Assembly (NCBI RefSeq): GCF_009674535.1
Contig: NZ_WKJK01000007.1
Coordinates: 248,001-312,000, forward strand
Origin: Duganella guangzhouensis
Lineage (GTDB): Bacteria > Pseudomonadota > Gammaproteobacteria > Burkholderiales > Burkholderiaceae_D
Direction: 5' to 3'
Length of the DNA: 64,000 nucleotides
Part shown: positions 44,091-51,971 of the stretch, one piece after another
How the letters are laid out: each line of letters opens with the position of its first letter
Numbering within the stretch: position 1 is the stretch's first letter
Program-made: the position numbers and the translations under genes
Notes under the pieces: generated by a model
Database searches by the model: none
What the model was told of the DNA's origin: nothing
What the model saw: only the letters and a program-made list of their open reading frames with translations

Positions 44091-44105
44091 AATGATAATC
44101 ATTTG
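44091..44105. promoter_or_regulatory. Fur box
   Basis: AAATGATAATCATTT is a palindrome with perfect 7-base arms. The 19-base stretch 44089-44107 matches 14 of 19 positions of the classical Fur consensus GATAATGATAATCATTATC. It lies 84 bases upstream of the receptor gene start, so iron-dependent repression is very likely. Confidence 0.85.
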
Positions 44106-44152
44106 CATCTACATTTCTTGCTGATAAGCTCTAGTATTCGCCTCCTCCCCGC

Positions 44153-44308
44153 TCAACTTCCTGTCTCAGGATCGTTAAACAAGGCGGGTGGGTCATTGAA
44201 AGGGTTAAGGACCTCAATGCCCCGGTGACGAAAATCCTTGAGGTTCTGTGTCACTGCGGTTGCTGGTTGATTCGTCGCAACGATAGAGATGAAAGGTCGT
44301 CCAAAGCA
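44153..44308 (-). pseudogene. C-terminal remnant of a PIN-domain (VapC-like) toxin
   Basis: In a frame overlapping the end of the DUF433 antitoxin gene, 51 codons are open between TGA 44309-44311 and TGA 44153-44155. They read ISIVATNQPATAVTQN and LKDFRHRGIEVLNPF. The TxN-xxDF-xxxGIxVxNP pattern is the last helix and strand of PIN-domain toxins. There is no start codon in a suitable place and about two thirds of a normal toxin is missing. The toxin therefore appears to have been lost, leaving the antitoxin. Confidence 0.65.
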
Positions 44309-44883
44309 TCAAAGTTCAATCCTGCAAGGACACGCTTGGTTGATTTCTTGGGGTAAGGACGGCCTTTCTTGGGGATCGATTCTGAAAATTCCTTTGCCAC
44401 CTTCAGTTGATCTAGTGATAGCCCAGGATAATCCTCTTGGACTTGCTGCAACGTGTAGTTTTCAAACAAGGCACCTACACGATAGACCTCAACGCTGGTT
44501 CCCTTGATGAAGGGGTCATCAGGATCGCCTTCAACCTGATCTTTCAGTCTGCGAAGCACCTCCAGTTTTTCTTCAACTCGACGCTTTAAATCCTTAACTG
44601 GCATTTGGAACTTATTGAATGTAACCAGCGGTCCTTTAGGAGAGGCAAGAAAAGCTTGGTGCAATTCAAATCGCCCTTCAGGCGTCAACAGATGGCCGAC
44701 ATCAATCAGCGCCTGGAAATACATGAGATCGGGCATCCCCAACAGACGCACTCGTTGCTTCCCCTTTATCACTTTCGATACCGACAGGGCCGCATGCGCA
44801 TCCACGGTGCGGGTAATTTCCTTGAGGGGTGTCCCAAAGACGAAAGCCGCTTCCCTGAGCGTCAAGGCTGTTTTGTGGGTCAT
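44251..44883 (-). CDS. DUF433-type antitoxin with N-terminal DNA-binding-like region
   Basis: A 210-residue protein. Residues 5-60 (ALTLREAAFVFGTPLKEITR) resemble a MerR-like helix-turn-helix. Residues about 125-185 form a DUF433 domain (PFIKGTSVEVYRVGALFENY, VQEDYPGLSLDQLKVAKEF), the antitoxin part of VapB45-like systems. Such antitoxins are normally followed by a PIN-domain RNase toxin. Here only a toxin C-terminal fragment overlaps the end of the gene. An orphan antitoxin could still regulate its own promoter or neutralise toxins elsewhere. It is divergent from the DUF4268 gene, and both are more A/T-rich than their surroundings. Confidence 0.75.
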   Translation of the reverse strand: MTHKTALTLREAAFVFGTPLKEITRTVDAHAALSVSKVIKGKQRVRLLGMPDLMYFQALIDVGHLLTPEGRFELHQAFLASPKGPLVTFNKFQMPVKDLKRRVEEKLEVLRRLKDQVEGDPDDPFIKGTSVEVYRVGALFENYTLQQVQEDYPGLSLDQLKVAKEFSESIPKKGRPYPKKSTKRVLAGLNFDALDDLSSLSLRRINQQPQ

Positions 44884-45029
44884 GACGTACCTCTCGCTTT
44901 AATCACACCCTGATTTTAGGGTTGATTTACAAGAAGTCAAGTCTCGATCTGGAATGTTGCCGTTAAGATAGCAACAAGGCATACTTACTTCCTGTCCCTA
45001 CCAGCAAAAACAAGAAAGGCTTTATTTAG

Positions 45030-46004
45030 ATGGAACTCGGTACTATCCAAAACGTCAGCCTGAAATCCCTATGGCCCGGTGAAGCGACGCATTTCACGCC
45101 GTGGCTGGCCCAAAATCTCGATGTTCTCGCAAAAAAGCTTGGCACTGATCTGGAACTGGTCGCCACCGAGGCATCTGCCGGAGATTTTTCCGCCGATATC
45201 ATCGCCCGTGATCTTGGCCGTAATCGCCTGGTCGTCATTGAGAACCAATTCGGCGGAACCGATCATAAGCACTTGGGGCAACTGCTCACATATTCGTCTG
45301 TACTCGGCGCTGGCGCTGTCGTTTGGATCGCGGAAACAATTCGGCCAGAGCATAAATCTGCCATTGATTTCCTCAACCTGAATTTAAAAGAGTCCTTAAG
45401 CCTATACGCTATTGAGGCATCTGCGGTCCGCATCGACAATTCAAAGCCCGCCTTTATATTAAACGTCGTTTCAATGCCAAGCGAAGCCCCTTTGGTGACA
45501 ACAGAATCAGGCCAACAGCTATCTGAAACGAAAGAGAAATATAGAAATTACTTCCAGAGCCTGATCGACGAGCTTCGTGAAAAGCACTACTTCACGAACG
45601 CGCGCGCCGGGCAGCCACAAGCCTGGTACACGTTCGCATCTGAAAACTCCAAGCTCTATAAGTACTCTGCAAATTTCTCGCAAGGCGGCAAAGCACGCGT
45701 TGAGGTGTACATCGATTGCGGCGACAAAGCTAAAAATGAAGAGGTCTTCGACTGCCTGTTCAAGGATAAAGAGCAAATCGCAGCGATGGTCGGCAGCGAG
45801 TTGAGCTGGGAACGACTGGACAATCGCCGCGCTTGCCGAATTGCGATCTATCGCGACGGTGACATCGACATGGACTCAGAGGAATTAGCGGAAGTCCGGA
45901 ACTGGAGCATTCGAAATCTACTCAAATTCAAGGAAATCTTCCCACAGCGATTTTCAAAATGCGAACGTGATCTGTTCGCTGCGAAATCAGTGGGATTAAG
46001 TTAA
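45030..46004 (+). CDS. DUF4268 protein with PD-(D/E)XK nuclease-like N-terminus
   Basis: A 324-residue cytoplasmic protein. Residues 40-90 show a restriction-endonuclease-like core: FSADIIARDLG with Asp56, then RLVVIENQFGGTDHKHLGQL with Glu71-Asn-Gln73. This is the D-ExQ form of the motif rather than D-ExK. The C-terminal half (YRNYFQSLIDELREKHYFTN, AWYTFASENSKLYKYSANFS) matches DUF4268. Such proteins occur as solitary genes in accessory regions and are suspected of nucleic-acid or defence roles. Without a methyltransferase nearby a restriction system cannot be claimed. It is divergent from the DUF433 antitoxin. Confidence 0.75.
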   Translation: MELGTIQNVSLKSLWPGEATHFTPWLAQNLDVLAKKLGTDLELVATEASAGDFSADIIARDLGRNRLVVIENQFGGTDHKHLGQLLTYSSVLGAGAVVWIAETIRPEHKSAIDFLNLNLKESLSLYAIEASAVRIDNSKPAFILNVVSMPSEAPLVTTESGQQLSETKEKYRNYFQSLIDELREKHYFTNARAGQPQAWYTFASENSKLYKYSANFSQGGKARVEVYIDCGDKAKNEEVFDCLFKDKEQIAAMVGSELSWERLDNRRACRIAIYRDGDIDMDSEELAEVRNWSIRNLLKFKEIFPQRFSKCERDLFAAKSVGLS

Positions 46005-46071
46005 GAGTCATTCATCGCATCGCAGATCTATCGTCAGAACTACATTCATCGATATGGAAAACGGAGGCGGC

Positions 46072-46857
46072 ATGGCGACGATCGTTCTGGTACACGGCAT
46101 TCTGGGCGTGGGTTCTGAGTTGTTTCCCACCCATGCTTTGCCGATTCGGCCGGTGGTTGATTATTTCAATGGCGTGAAGGTGCATTTGGAGAAGTCTGGG
46201 ATCGGCGTCATGGCGCCTACTACGCCGCCGTTGCAGGCGATTGAGGATCGCGGCAAGCTGCTGGCGCAGAGTCTGGACAGTCTGCCCGCCGGCCGGGTCG
46301 ATATCATCGCGCACAGCATGGGTGGGTTGGATGCGCGGTTCGTGCTGCATCGCTATCCCGATATTGCGCAACGGATTACGTCGCTCACCACCATAGGCAC
46401 ACCGCATCGCGGTTCGGCGGTCGCGGACATGGTGCGCTCGGGGACGAATGCGCTGTACGATCTGGCGCCGGCATTTCTGACCAGGCAAATCGGCGCGCTG
46501 ACCGATCTAACCACCGCACGCGCACAGGCGTTCAACGAGAAGACGCCGGATGCGGGCGGTGTGCATTACATGAATATCGCGGGCGTCGCGCCGATGAATT
46601 CGCAGCAGCTGTTGCTGCAGTTGGCCGCCGAGATAGGCAAGCTGTCCGGCGCCAACGATGGCGTGGTGCTGCGCAGCTCCGCCCTGTACGACAAACACGA
46701 ACATCTGGACGACTGGCCGGTCGATCATTTCGGTGAAATCGGCTGGGCCAGTTGGCGCGGTGGATTGAGCGTTCAGGCCAGCGACTTCTATCCCGATCAA
46801 CATCTTGAGCGATACAATACGTTACTTGCCAAGATCTGGTCCCTGCCCGCCAGATAA
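46072..46857 (+). CDS. Lipase/esterase-like alpha/beta hydrolase
   Basis: A 261-residue alpha/beta hydrolase of the triacylglycerol lipase type. It opens with IVLVHGILGVGSELFP, the oxyanion-hole HG region. The nucleophile elbow AHSMGGLDARFVL holds the catalytic Ser, with the acid and His expected in LSGANDGVV and DDWPVDHFGEI. The start used is the ATG at 46072 after GGAGG; an in-frame ATG lies at 46054. No signal peptide is visible, so it is probably cytoplasmic or exported by another route. No neighbour shares its function. Confidence 0.82.
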   Translation: MATIVLVHGILGVGSELFPTHALPIRPVVDYFNGVKVHLEKSGIGVMAPTTPPLQAIEDRGKLLAQSLDSLPAGRVDIIAHSMGGLDARFVLHRYPDIAQRITSLTTIGTPHRGSAVADMVRSGTNALYDLAPAFLTRQIGALTDLTTARAQAFNEKTPDAGGVHYMNIAGVAPMNSQQLLLQLAAEIGKLSGANDGVVLRSSALYDKHEHLDDWPVDHFGEIGWASWRGGLSVQASDFYPDQHLERYNTLLAKIWSLPAR

Positions 46858-46960
46858 GGCGCGGTTTAATCAGAGTCGTGATTAGATGGCGTAGGCCGTT
46901 GACACTGGATTTCGGAATCCCGATACTCGTTCGCTACCCAACAACGAGTAGCCCGATGCC

Positions 46961-49666
46961 ATGTCACTGAGCCGACGCAGTTTTCTGAAATCCGCCGCCG
47001 CCGGCACGCTGCCCGTCATGATGACGGCCGCAGCCAGCACACCCGACACGCCCCGTCACGATGCCGTCATCGACAACGCCACACTGCGCTGGCTGGATGG
47101 TGCTGCACCGGCCATCTCCACCGGCACCACTCTGGGCGTGCCATGGCCGCGCGGGCAGCATCGCGCCACGCAGGCGTTCGCGCTCACAACAGCGGATGGC
47201 AAGCCGGTGGCGATGCAATCGTGGCCACTGGCCTGGTGGCCGGACGGTTCGCTCAAGTGGACCGCGCACGCCCTGCCCGCCAACGCCGGCCTGGCCTCCG
47301 GCCTGCGTCTGGCCGCCGTGGACAAGCCCCCCGCCACAACCGACACACTCAAGCTGGAACAGCGCGCCGATGCGATCGTGGTCGACACTGGCGTGATCCG
47401 CTGCACCATCCCCAAACGCGGCGAGGCGGTGATTCAGTCGATCAGCCGTAACGGCCGCGATATCGCCCGTAACGGCCGATTGGTGGCGATAGCCGCCAAC
47501 ACGCCAGACACCGAAGCGGCCAACACCGCGCAGCACCAATACAGCAGCACCATCACCGCCGTCACAGTCGAGCAGACAGGCCCGGTACGCTGCGTCATCA
47601 AGGTCGATGGCAAGCACAGTACAACGGCCAGACAGTGGTTGCCATTCTCGCTGCGACTGTACTTGTACGCCGACGCGGAGTCGGTGCGCATCATGCACAC
47701 TTTCGTGTTTGATGGCGATGAACAGCAGGACTTCATCCGTGGCCTGGGCGTGCGCTTCGACGTGCCGCTCAGCGGCGCGCTGTATGACCGTCATGTGCGC
47801 TTTGCGGGCGAACATCCGGGGCTGTGGGCGGAAGCGGTGCAGGGGTTGACAGGCTTGCGTCGCGATCCCGGTGCCGCGTTCCGCGAGGCGCAGGTGGCGG
47901 GCCTGCCCTGCCCTCCACTGGCGCAGATGGCGACTCGGGTGTCGTCGGCGCTGCATCTGGTGCCGGCGTGGGGCGACTACACGCTGTCGCAACTGAGTGC
48001 GGATGGCTTCCAGATCCGCAAGCGCACCAAGCCCGGTCACGGCTGGATCGATGCCGATGCGGGCAAGCGCGCCGCCGGTAGCGGTTATATCGGTGGCAGC
48101 GGCGGTGGCGTGGCGTTCGGCCTGCGCGATTTCTGGCAGCGACATCCCACCCGGCTGGACATCCGCAATGCGCAGACCGACAGCGCCGAAGTCACGCTGT
48201 GGATGTGGTCTCCGGATGCGCCGGCGATGGATCTGCGCTTCTACCACGACGGCATGGGCATGGAGACCCACGAGCAGGAGCTGCAGGGACTGGACATCAC
48301 TTACGAGGATTACGAAAAAGGCTATGGCACACCGAACGGCGTCGCCCGCAGCAGCGAAATCACCTTGTGGGCACTGGCCGCAACGCCGAGCCGCGAGCGC
48401 ATGGTGCAGATTGCCGCCGCTGTGCAAACGCCGCCGCAGTTGGTGGCATCACCCGCGCATCTGTTGGCCAGCGGCGTGTTTGGCCGTTTATGGAGTCTGC
48501 CGGACCGTTCGACGCCGGCCAAGACGGCTATCGAGGATGAGCTGGACCGCCGCTTCGATTTCTACAAGGGCCAGGTTGAGCAACGTCATTGGTACGGTTT
48601 CTGGAACTACGGCGACATCATGCACACCTACGATGCGGACCGTCACGTCTGGCGCTACGACGTCGGCGGCTATGCCTGGGACAATTCGGAGCTGTCGCCG
48701 GACCTGTGGCTGTGGTATTCCTTCCTGCGCAGCGGCCGCGCCGATATCTTCCGGCTGGCCGAGGCGATGGTGCGGCACACCAGCGAGGTCGATATCTATC
48801 ACTCCGGGCGTTTCGCCGGTCTCGGTTCGCGCCACAATGTGCAGCACTGGGGCTGTAGCGCCAAGCAGTTGCGCATCAGCGCCGCCGTGTATCGCCGCTT
48901 CTATTACTTCCTCACAGCCGATGAGCGGATCGGCGACATCATGCGCGAACTGCTGGATGCGGATGCCAAGCTGGAGGCCACCGACCCGGTGCGCAAGATC
49001 GCCAACGCGCCGCCGAAAGGACAGTATCCGGCGCGCGCCAGCTTCGGCACCGACTGGGGTTCGCTGGCCGGCAATTGGCTGACCGAATGGGAGCGCGGCG
49101 GCAATCAACGCTATCGCGACAAGCTGTTGACCGGCATGCGCGACATCGCCGCCATGCCGCATGGCTTCTTCAACGCCGACCGCGCCGGCTATGAGCAGGA
49201 CAGCGGCCATCTGCACAATATGACCGGTGATAAGGTCGCCGCCAGCCATCTGAATTCGGTGTTCGGCGCGGTGGAAGTTTTCGCGGAGCTGATCGACATC
49301 ACCGGTCAGCAGGATTTCGAAAAGGCGTGGATTCAATACTGCACGCTGTTCAATGCAGACAAGGCGGCGCAGATCCGCGCGCTCGGCATGCCGCACGGTG
49401 GTAGCACTGTGCTGCGGGTTGGGCATTCGCGACTGACTGCTTACGCGGCGGCGCGCACCAAGGATGCGGCGCTGGCGCGGCGGGCATGGGGTGAGTTCTT
49501 TGAGCATCCGCTCAAGCCGCTGCGACCGATCGCGGTCAACGGTCCGGCGGTACTGAATCCGATTCAGGAAGTGGACTGGATCAGCACCAACGATACCGCG
49601 CAATGGGGTCTGGCGGCGATTCAGAACCTGGCGCTGATTGGCGATTATCTGCCGGAGGCCAAATGA
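46961..49666 (+). CDS. Exported exo-rhamnogalacturonan lyase-like protein (PL26/PcRGLX type)
   Basis: A 901-residue protein with a Tat signal (SRRSFLKSAAAGTLPVMMTA). The body has the three-part layout of the PcRGLX family. An N-terminal beta domain (WPLAWWPDGSLKWTAHALPA) comes first, then a long central beta-sandwich. The C-terminal (alpha/alpha) barrel includes WYGFWNYGDIMHTYD, YAWDNSELSPDLWLWYSFL and SRHNVQHWGCSAKQLRISAA. Family members remove unsaturated galacturonosyl-rhamnose from the ends of rhamnogalacturonan I. The assignment is from the family pattern; catalytic residues were not mapped. It overlaps the next gene by four bases (ATGA), a CE12-GH43 protein, which supports the pectin role. 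Confidence 0.7.
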   Translation: MSLSRRSFLKSAAAGTLPVMMTAAASTPDTPRHDAVIDNATLRWLDGAAPAISTGTTLGVPWPRGQHRATQAFALTTADGKPVAMQSWPLAWWPDGSLKWTAHALPANAGLASGLRLAAVDKPPATTDTLKLEQRADAIVVDTGVIRCTIPKRGEAVIQSISRNGRDIARNGRLVAIAANTPDTEAANTAQHQYSSTITAVTVEQTGPVRCVIKVDGKHSTTARQWLPFSLRLYLYADAESVRIMHTFVFDGDEQQDFIRGLGVRFDVPLSGALYDRHVRFAGEHPGLWAEAVQGLTGLRRDPGAAFREAQVAGLPCPPLAQMATRVSSALHLVPAWGDYTLSQLSADGFQIRKRTKPGHGWIDADAGKRAAGSGYIGGSGGGVAFGLRDFWQRHPTRLDIRNAQTDSAEVTLWMWSPDAPAMDLRFYHDGMGMETHEQELQGLDITYEDYEKGYGTPNGVARSSEITLWALAATPSRERMVQIAAAVQTPPQLVASPAHLLASGVFGRLWSLPDRSTPAKTAIEDELDRRFDFYKGQVEQRHWYGFWNYGDIMHTYDADRHVWRYDVGGYAWDNSELSPDLWLWYSFLRSGRADIFRLAEAMVRHTSEVDIYHSGRFAGLGSRHNVQHWGCSAKQLRISAAVYRRFYYFLTADERIGDIMRELLDADAKLEATDPVRKIANAPPKGQYPARASFGTDWGSLAGNWLTEWERGGNQRYRDKLLTGMRDIAAMPHGFFNADRAGYEQDSGHLHNMTGDKVAASHLNSVFGAVEVFAELIDITGQQDFEKAWIQYCTLFNADKAAQIRALGMPHGGSTVLRVGHSRLTAYAAARTKDAALARRAWGEFFEHPLKPLRPIAVNGPAVLNPIQEVDWISTNDTAQWGLAAIQNLALIGDYLPEAK

Positions 49667-51852
49667 TACGAGGCGTTCTTTGTGCCACGCTGGCGGCAGC
49701 CAGCATGCAGGCTGCCGCCGCCGACAGTTGGCACTTCACGTTCGGCACGGCGCGGCAAGGCGAGACCGTGGTACGGCCGGACATGGAGTACAGTAGCCAG
49801 CGCGGCTTTGGCTTTGAGCCGGGAGCGGTGGTGCGCACTACTGCCGGTTATCTCACCAGCGATCAGCCATTCTTCTTCTCGGCCGACCTCCCCGAGGGGA
49901 ATTACAACGTCACAGTTACGCTGGGTGGCAACGAGGCCGCCAACACCACCGTCAAGGCCGAGCTTCGGCGGCTGATGCTGGAGCGGGTGGCCACGGCGCC
50001 AGGCGGCAGCGTCACACGCACCTTCACCGTCAACGTCCGCACGCCGCGCATTCCGGCGGTGGCGGGCGTAAAGGCCGGTCGTGTGGACCTGAAGTCGCCG
50101 CGCGAAACCGTGCAGGAAGCATGGGCCTGGGATCAACGCCTGACGCTGGAATTCAACGGCGACCATCCGGCCATCCGCGCCATCGATATCACGCCGGTGC
50201 AGGCGCCCACGCTGTTCCTGCTGGGCGACTCCACTGTGTGCGATCAGCCGGGCGAGCCGTACAACAGCTGGGGCCAGATGCTGCCACGCTTCTTCAAGCC
50301 GGGCATCGCAGTGGCCAATCATGGCGAGTCGGGTGAAACCTATCGCGACTCATTGGCGCGCCGCCGGCTGGACAAGATCCTCAGCGCCCTCAAGCCCGGC
50401 GACACGGTGCTGATGCAGTTCGGGCACAACGACCAGAAACAGATCAAGGATGGCAAGGGCGGCCCGTTCACCACCTACAAGGACGAGATCCGCGCGCACG
50501 TAGAGGCGATCCGCGCGCATGGTGGCACGCCGGTCATCATCTCATCGATGGAGCGCCGCAACTTCGACGCCAACGGCAAGGTGGTGCCTTCGCTGATCGA
50601 TTATGCCAACGCCGCGCGCCAGTCGGCACAGGAGCTGGGCGTCGCCTTCATCGATCTGAACGCGATGAGCAAGCCGTTTTACGAGGCGCTGGGGCCGGAG
50701 CAGTCGAAGCTGGCGTTTGCCGAGCCGCAGCCGGGCCGCATCGACAATACGCACCACAACAGCTACGGTAGCTACGAGCTGGCGCAGGCGGTGGTGACTG
50801 GGCTGCGGAAGGCCGGCCTGCCAGTGGCGGCGTATATCGCTGATGGCTATGGTCACTTCGATCCGTCCCATCCCGATCCGGTGGCGTCATTCGCGGTGCC
50901 GGCCAGCCCGAACTTCAGCAATCAGCGGCCGCTGGGCGATGAGAGTAATGCCGCCGTGCCGGCTGCAAGCGCTTATCTGTTCACCTACTTCATCGGCAAC
51001 GGCGAGGATGGCCTGCATCTCGCGGCCAGCCAGGACGGCTACCACTGGGACAAGCTGGGACAGGGCCGCAGCTTTCTGAAGCCGGAGGTCGGCAATGCGA
51101 AGCTGATGCGCGATCCCTGCATCGTGCGCGGGCCGGATGGCACTTATCACATGGTGTGGACCAGCGGCTGGCAGGAGAACAATATCGGTTACGCGTCGTC
51201 CAAGGATCTGGTGCACTGGTCGAAGCAGCAGCAGATTCCGGTGATGGCGAGCGAGCCGGGTACGCTGAACGCATGGGCGCCGGAGATCATCTACGATGAC
51301 AAACGCGGCGAGTATCTGATCTTCTGGGCTTCCACGGTGCCGGGCAAGTTTGCGGAGACGGCAGGTTCGTCCGAAGAGAAGTACAACCACCGCATGTACT
51401 ACACCACCACCAAGGATTTCGTCAGCTACGCGCCGACCAAGCTGTTTTACGATCCCGGCTTCAGCGTGATCGACGCCACCTTCCTGCGCGCGAACGGTAA
51501 GCACTATCTGCTGGTGAAGGATGAAACGCGCAACCCGCCGCGCAAGTATCTGCAGATTGCCGAGGCTCCTGATCTGCAAGGCCCGTTCGGAAAACTGAGC
51601 GCGCCGATTTCGCCGCCGGGCGTGTGGGTGGAAGGTCCAACCACAATTCAGATTGGCGAAGACACAATTATTTATTATGATGCTTATAAAGATAAGCACT
51701 ACGGCGCTTTGCGCTCACGCGATCTGCAGCACTGGGAGGATGTGAGCCAGCAAATGCACTTCCCGGACGAAGGCACGCCGCAGCGCATACGCCACGGTAC
51801 CGTGATCGCGGTGCCGGAGGCGGTGATAGACAGCATCCGCAAGGTGAACTGA
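49663..51852 (+). CDS. CE12 rhamnogalacturonan acetylesterase fused to a GH43-like domain
   Basis: About 729 residues from the ATG at 49663 with a signal peptide (RGVLCATLAAASMQAAA). After an N-terminal beta domain (25-175) comes an SGNH/GDSL esterase of the CE12 type: FLLGDSTVC with Ser190, FGHND at 254-257, and the DxxH pair Asp361/His364 in IDNTHHNSYG. From about 430 a five-bladed-propeller-like GH43 domain follows (LMRDPCIVRGPDGTYHMVWT, DLVHWSKQQQIPV, NAWAPEIIYDDKRGEYLIFW). It would remove acetyl groups and side-chain sugars from rhamnogalacturonan I. It is translationally coupled to the upstream lyase-like gene; a terminator follows. Confidence 0.85.
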   Translation: MIRGVLCATLAAASMQAAAADSWHFTFGTARQGETVVRPDMEYSSQRGFGFEPGAVVRTTAGYLTSDQPFFFSADLPEGNYNVTVTLGGNEAANTTVKAELRRLMLERVATAPGGSVTRTFTVNVRTPRIPAVAGVKAGRVDLKSPRETVQEAWAWDQRLTLEFNGDHPAIRAIDITPVQAPTLFLLGDSTVCDQPGEPYNSWGQMLPRFFKPGIAVANHGESGETYRDSLARRRLDKILSALKPGDTVLMQFGHNDQKQIKDGKGGPFTTYKDEIRAHVEAIRAHGGTPVIISSMERRNFDANGKVVPSLIDYANAARQSAQELGVAFIDLNAMSKPFYEALGPEQSKLAFAEPQPGRIDNTHHNSYGSYELAQAVVTGLRKAGLPVAAYIADGYGHFDPSHPDPVASFAVPASPNFSNQRPLGDESNAAVPAASAYLFTYFIGNGEDGLHLAASQDGYHWDKLGQGRSFLKPEVGNAKLMRDPCIVRGPDGTYHMVWTSGWQENNIGYASSKDLVHWSKQQQIPVMASEPGTLNAWAPEIIYDDKRGEYLIFWASTVPGKFAETAGSSEEKYNHRMYYTTTKDFVSYAPTKLFYDPGFSVIDATFLRANGKHYLLVKDETRNPPRKYLQIAEAPDLQGPFGKLSAPISPPGVWVEGPTTIQIGEDTIIYYDAYKDKHYGALRSRDLQHWEDVSQQMHFPDEGTPQRIRHGTVIAVPEAVIDSIRKVN

Positions 51853-51877
51853 CGTGTGGGACCGCCCACTGAATAAC

Positions 51878-51913
51878 GGCCGCATTGGTGATCCTTGCGG
51901 CCTATTTTTTTTT
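51878..51913 (+). terminator. Terminator after the CE12-GH43 gene
   Basis: GGCCGCA (51878-51884) pairs with TGCGGCC (51896-51902), followed by TA and nine T residues. A standard intrinsic terminator that ends the lyase/CE12-GH43 operon before the next TonB receptor. Confidence 0.85.
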
Positions 51914-51971
51914 GAAGGCCGAATGTAACAGGCCATTTACAAGACAGCAATCAACCATTAACAGAGATGTG

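Noticed and set aside
45030..46004. Complete restriction-modification system
   Set aside because: No methyltransferase or specificity gene flanks the DUF4268 gene.
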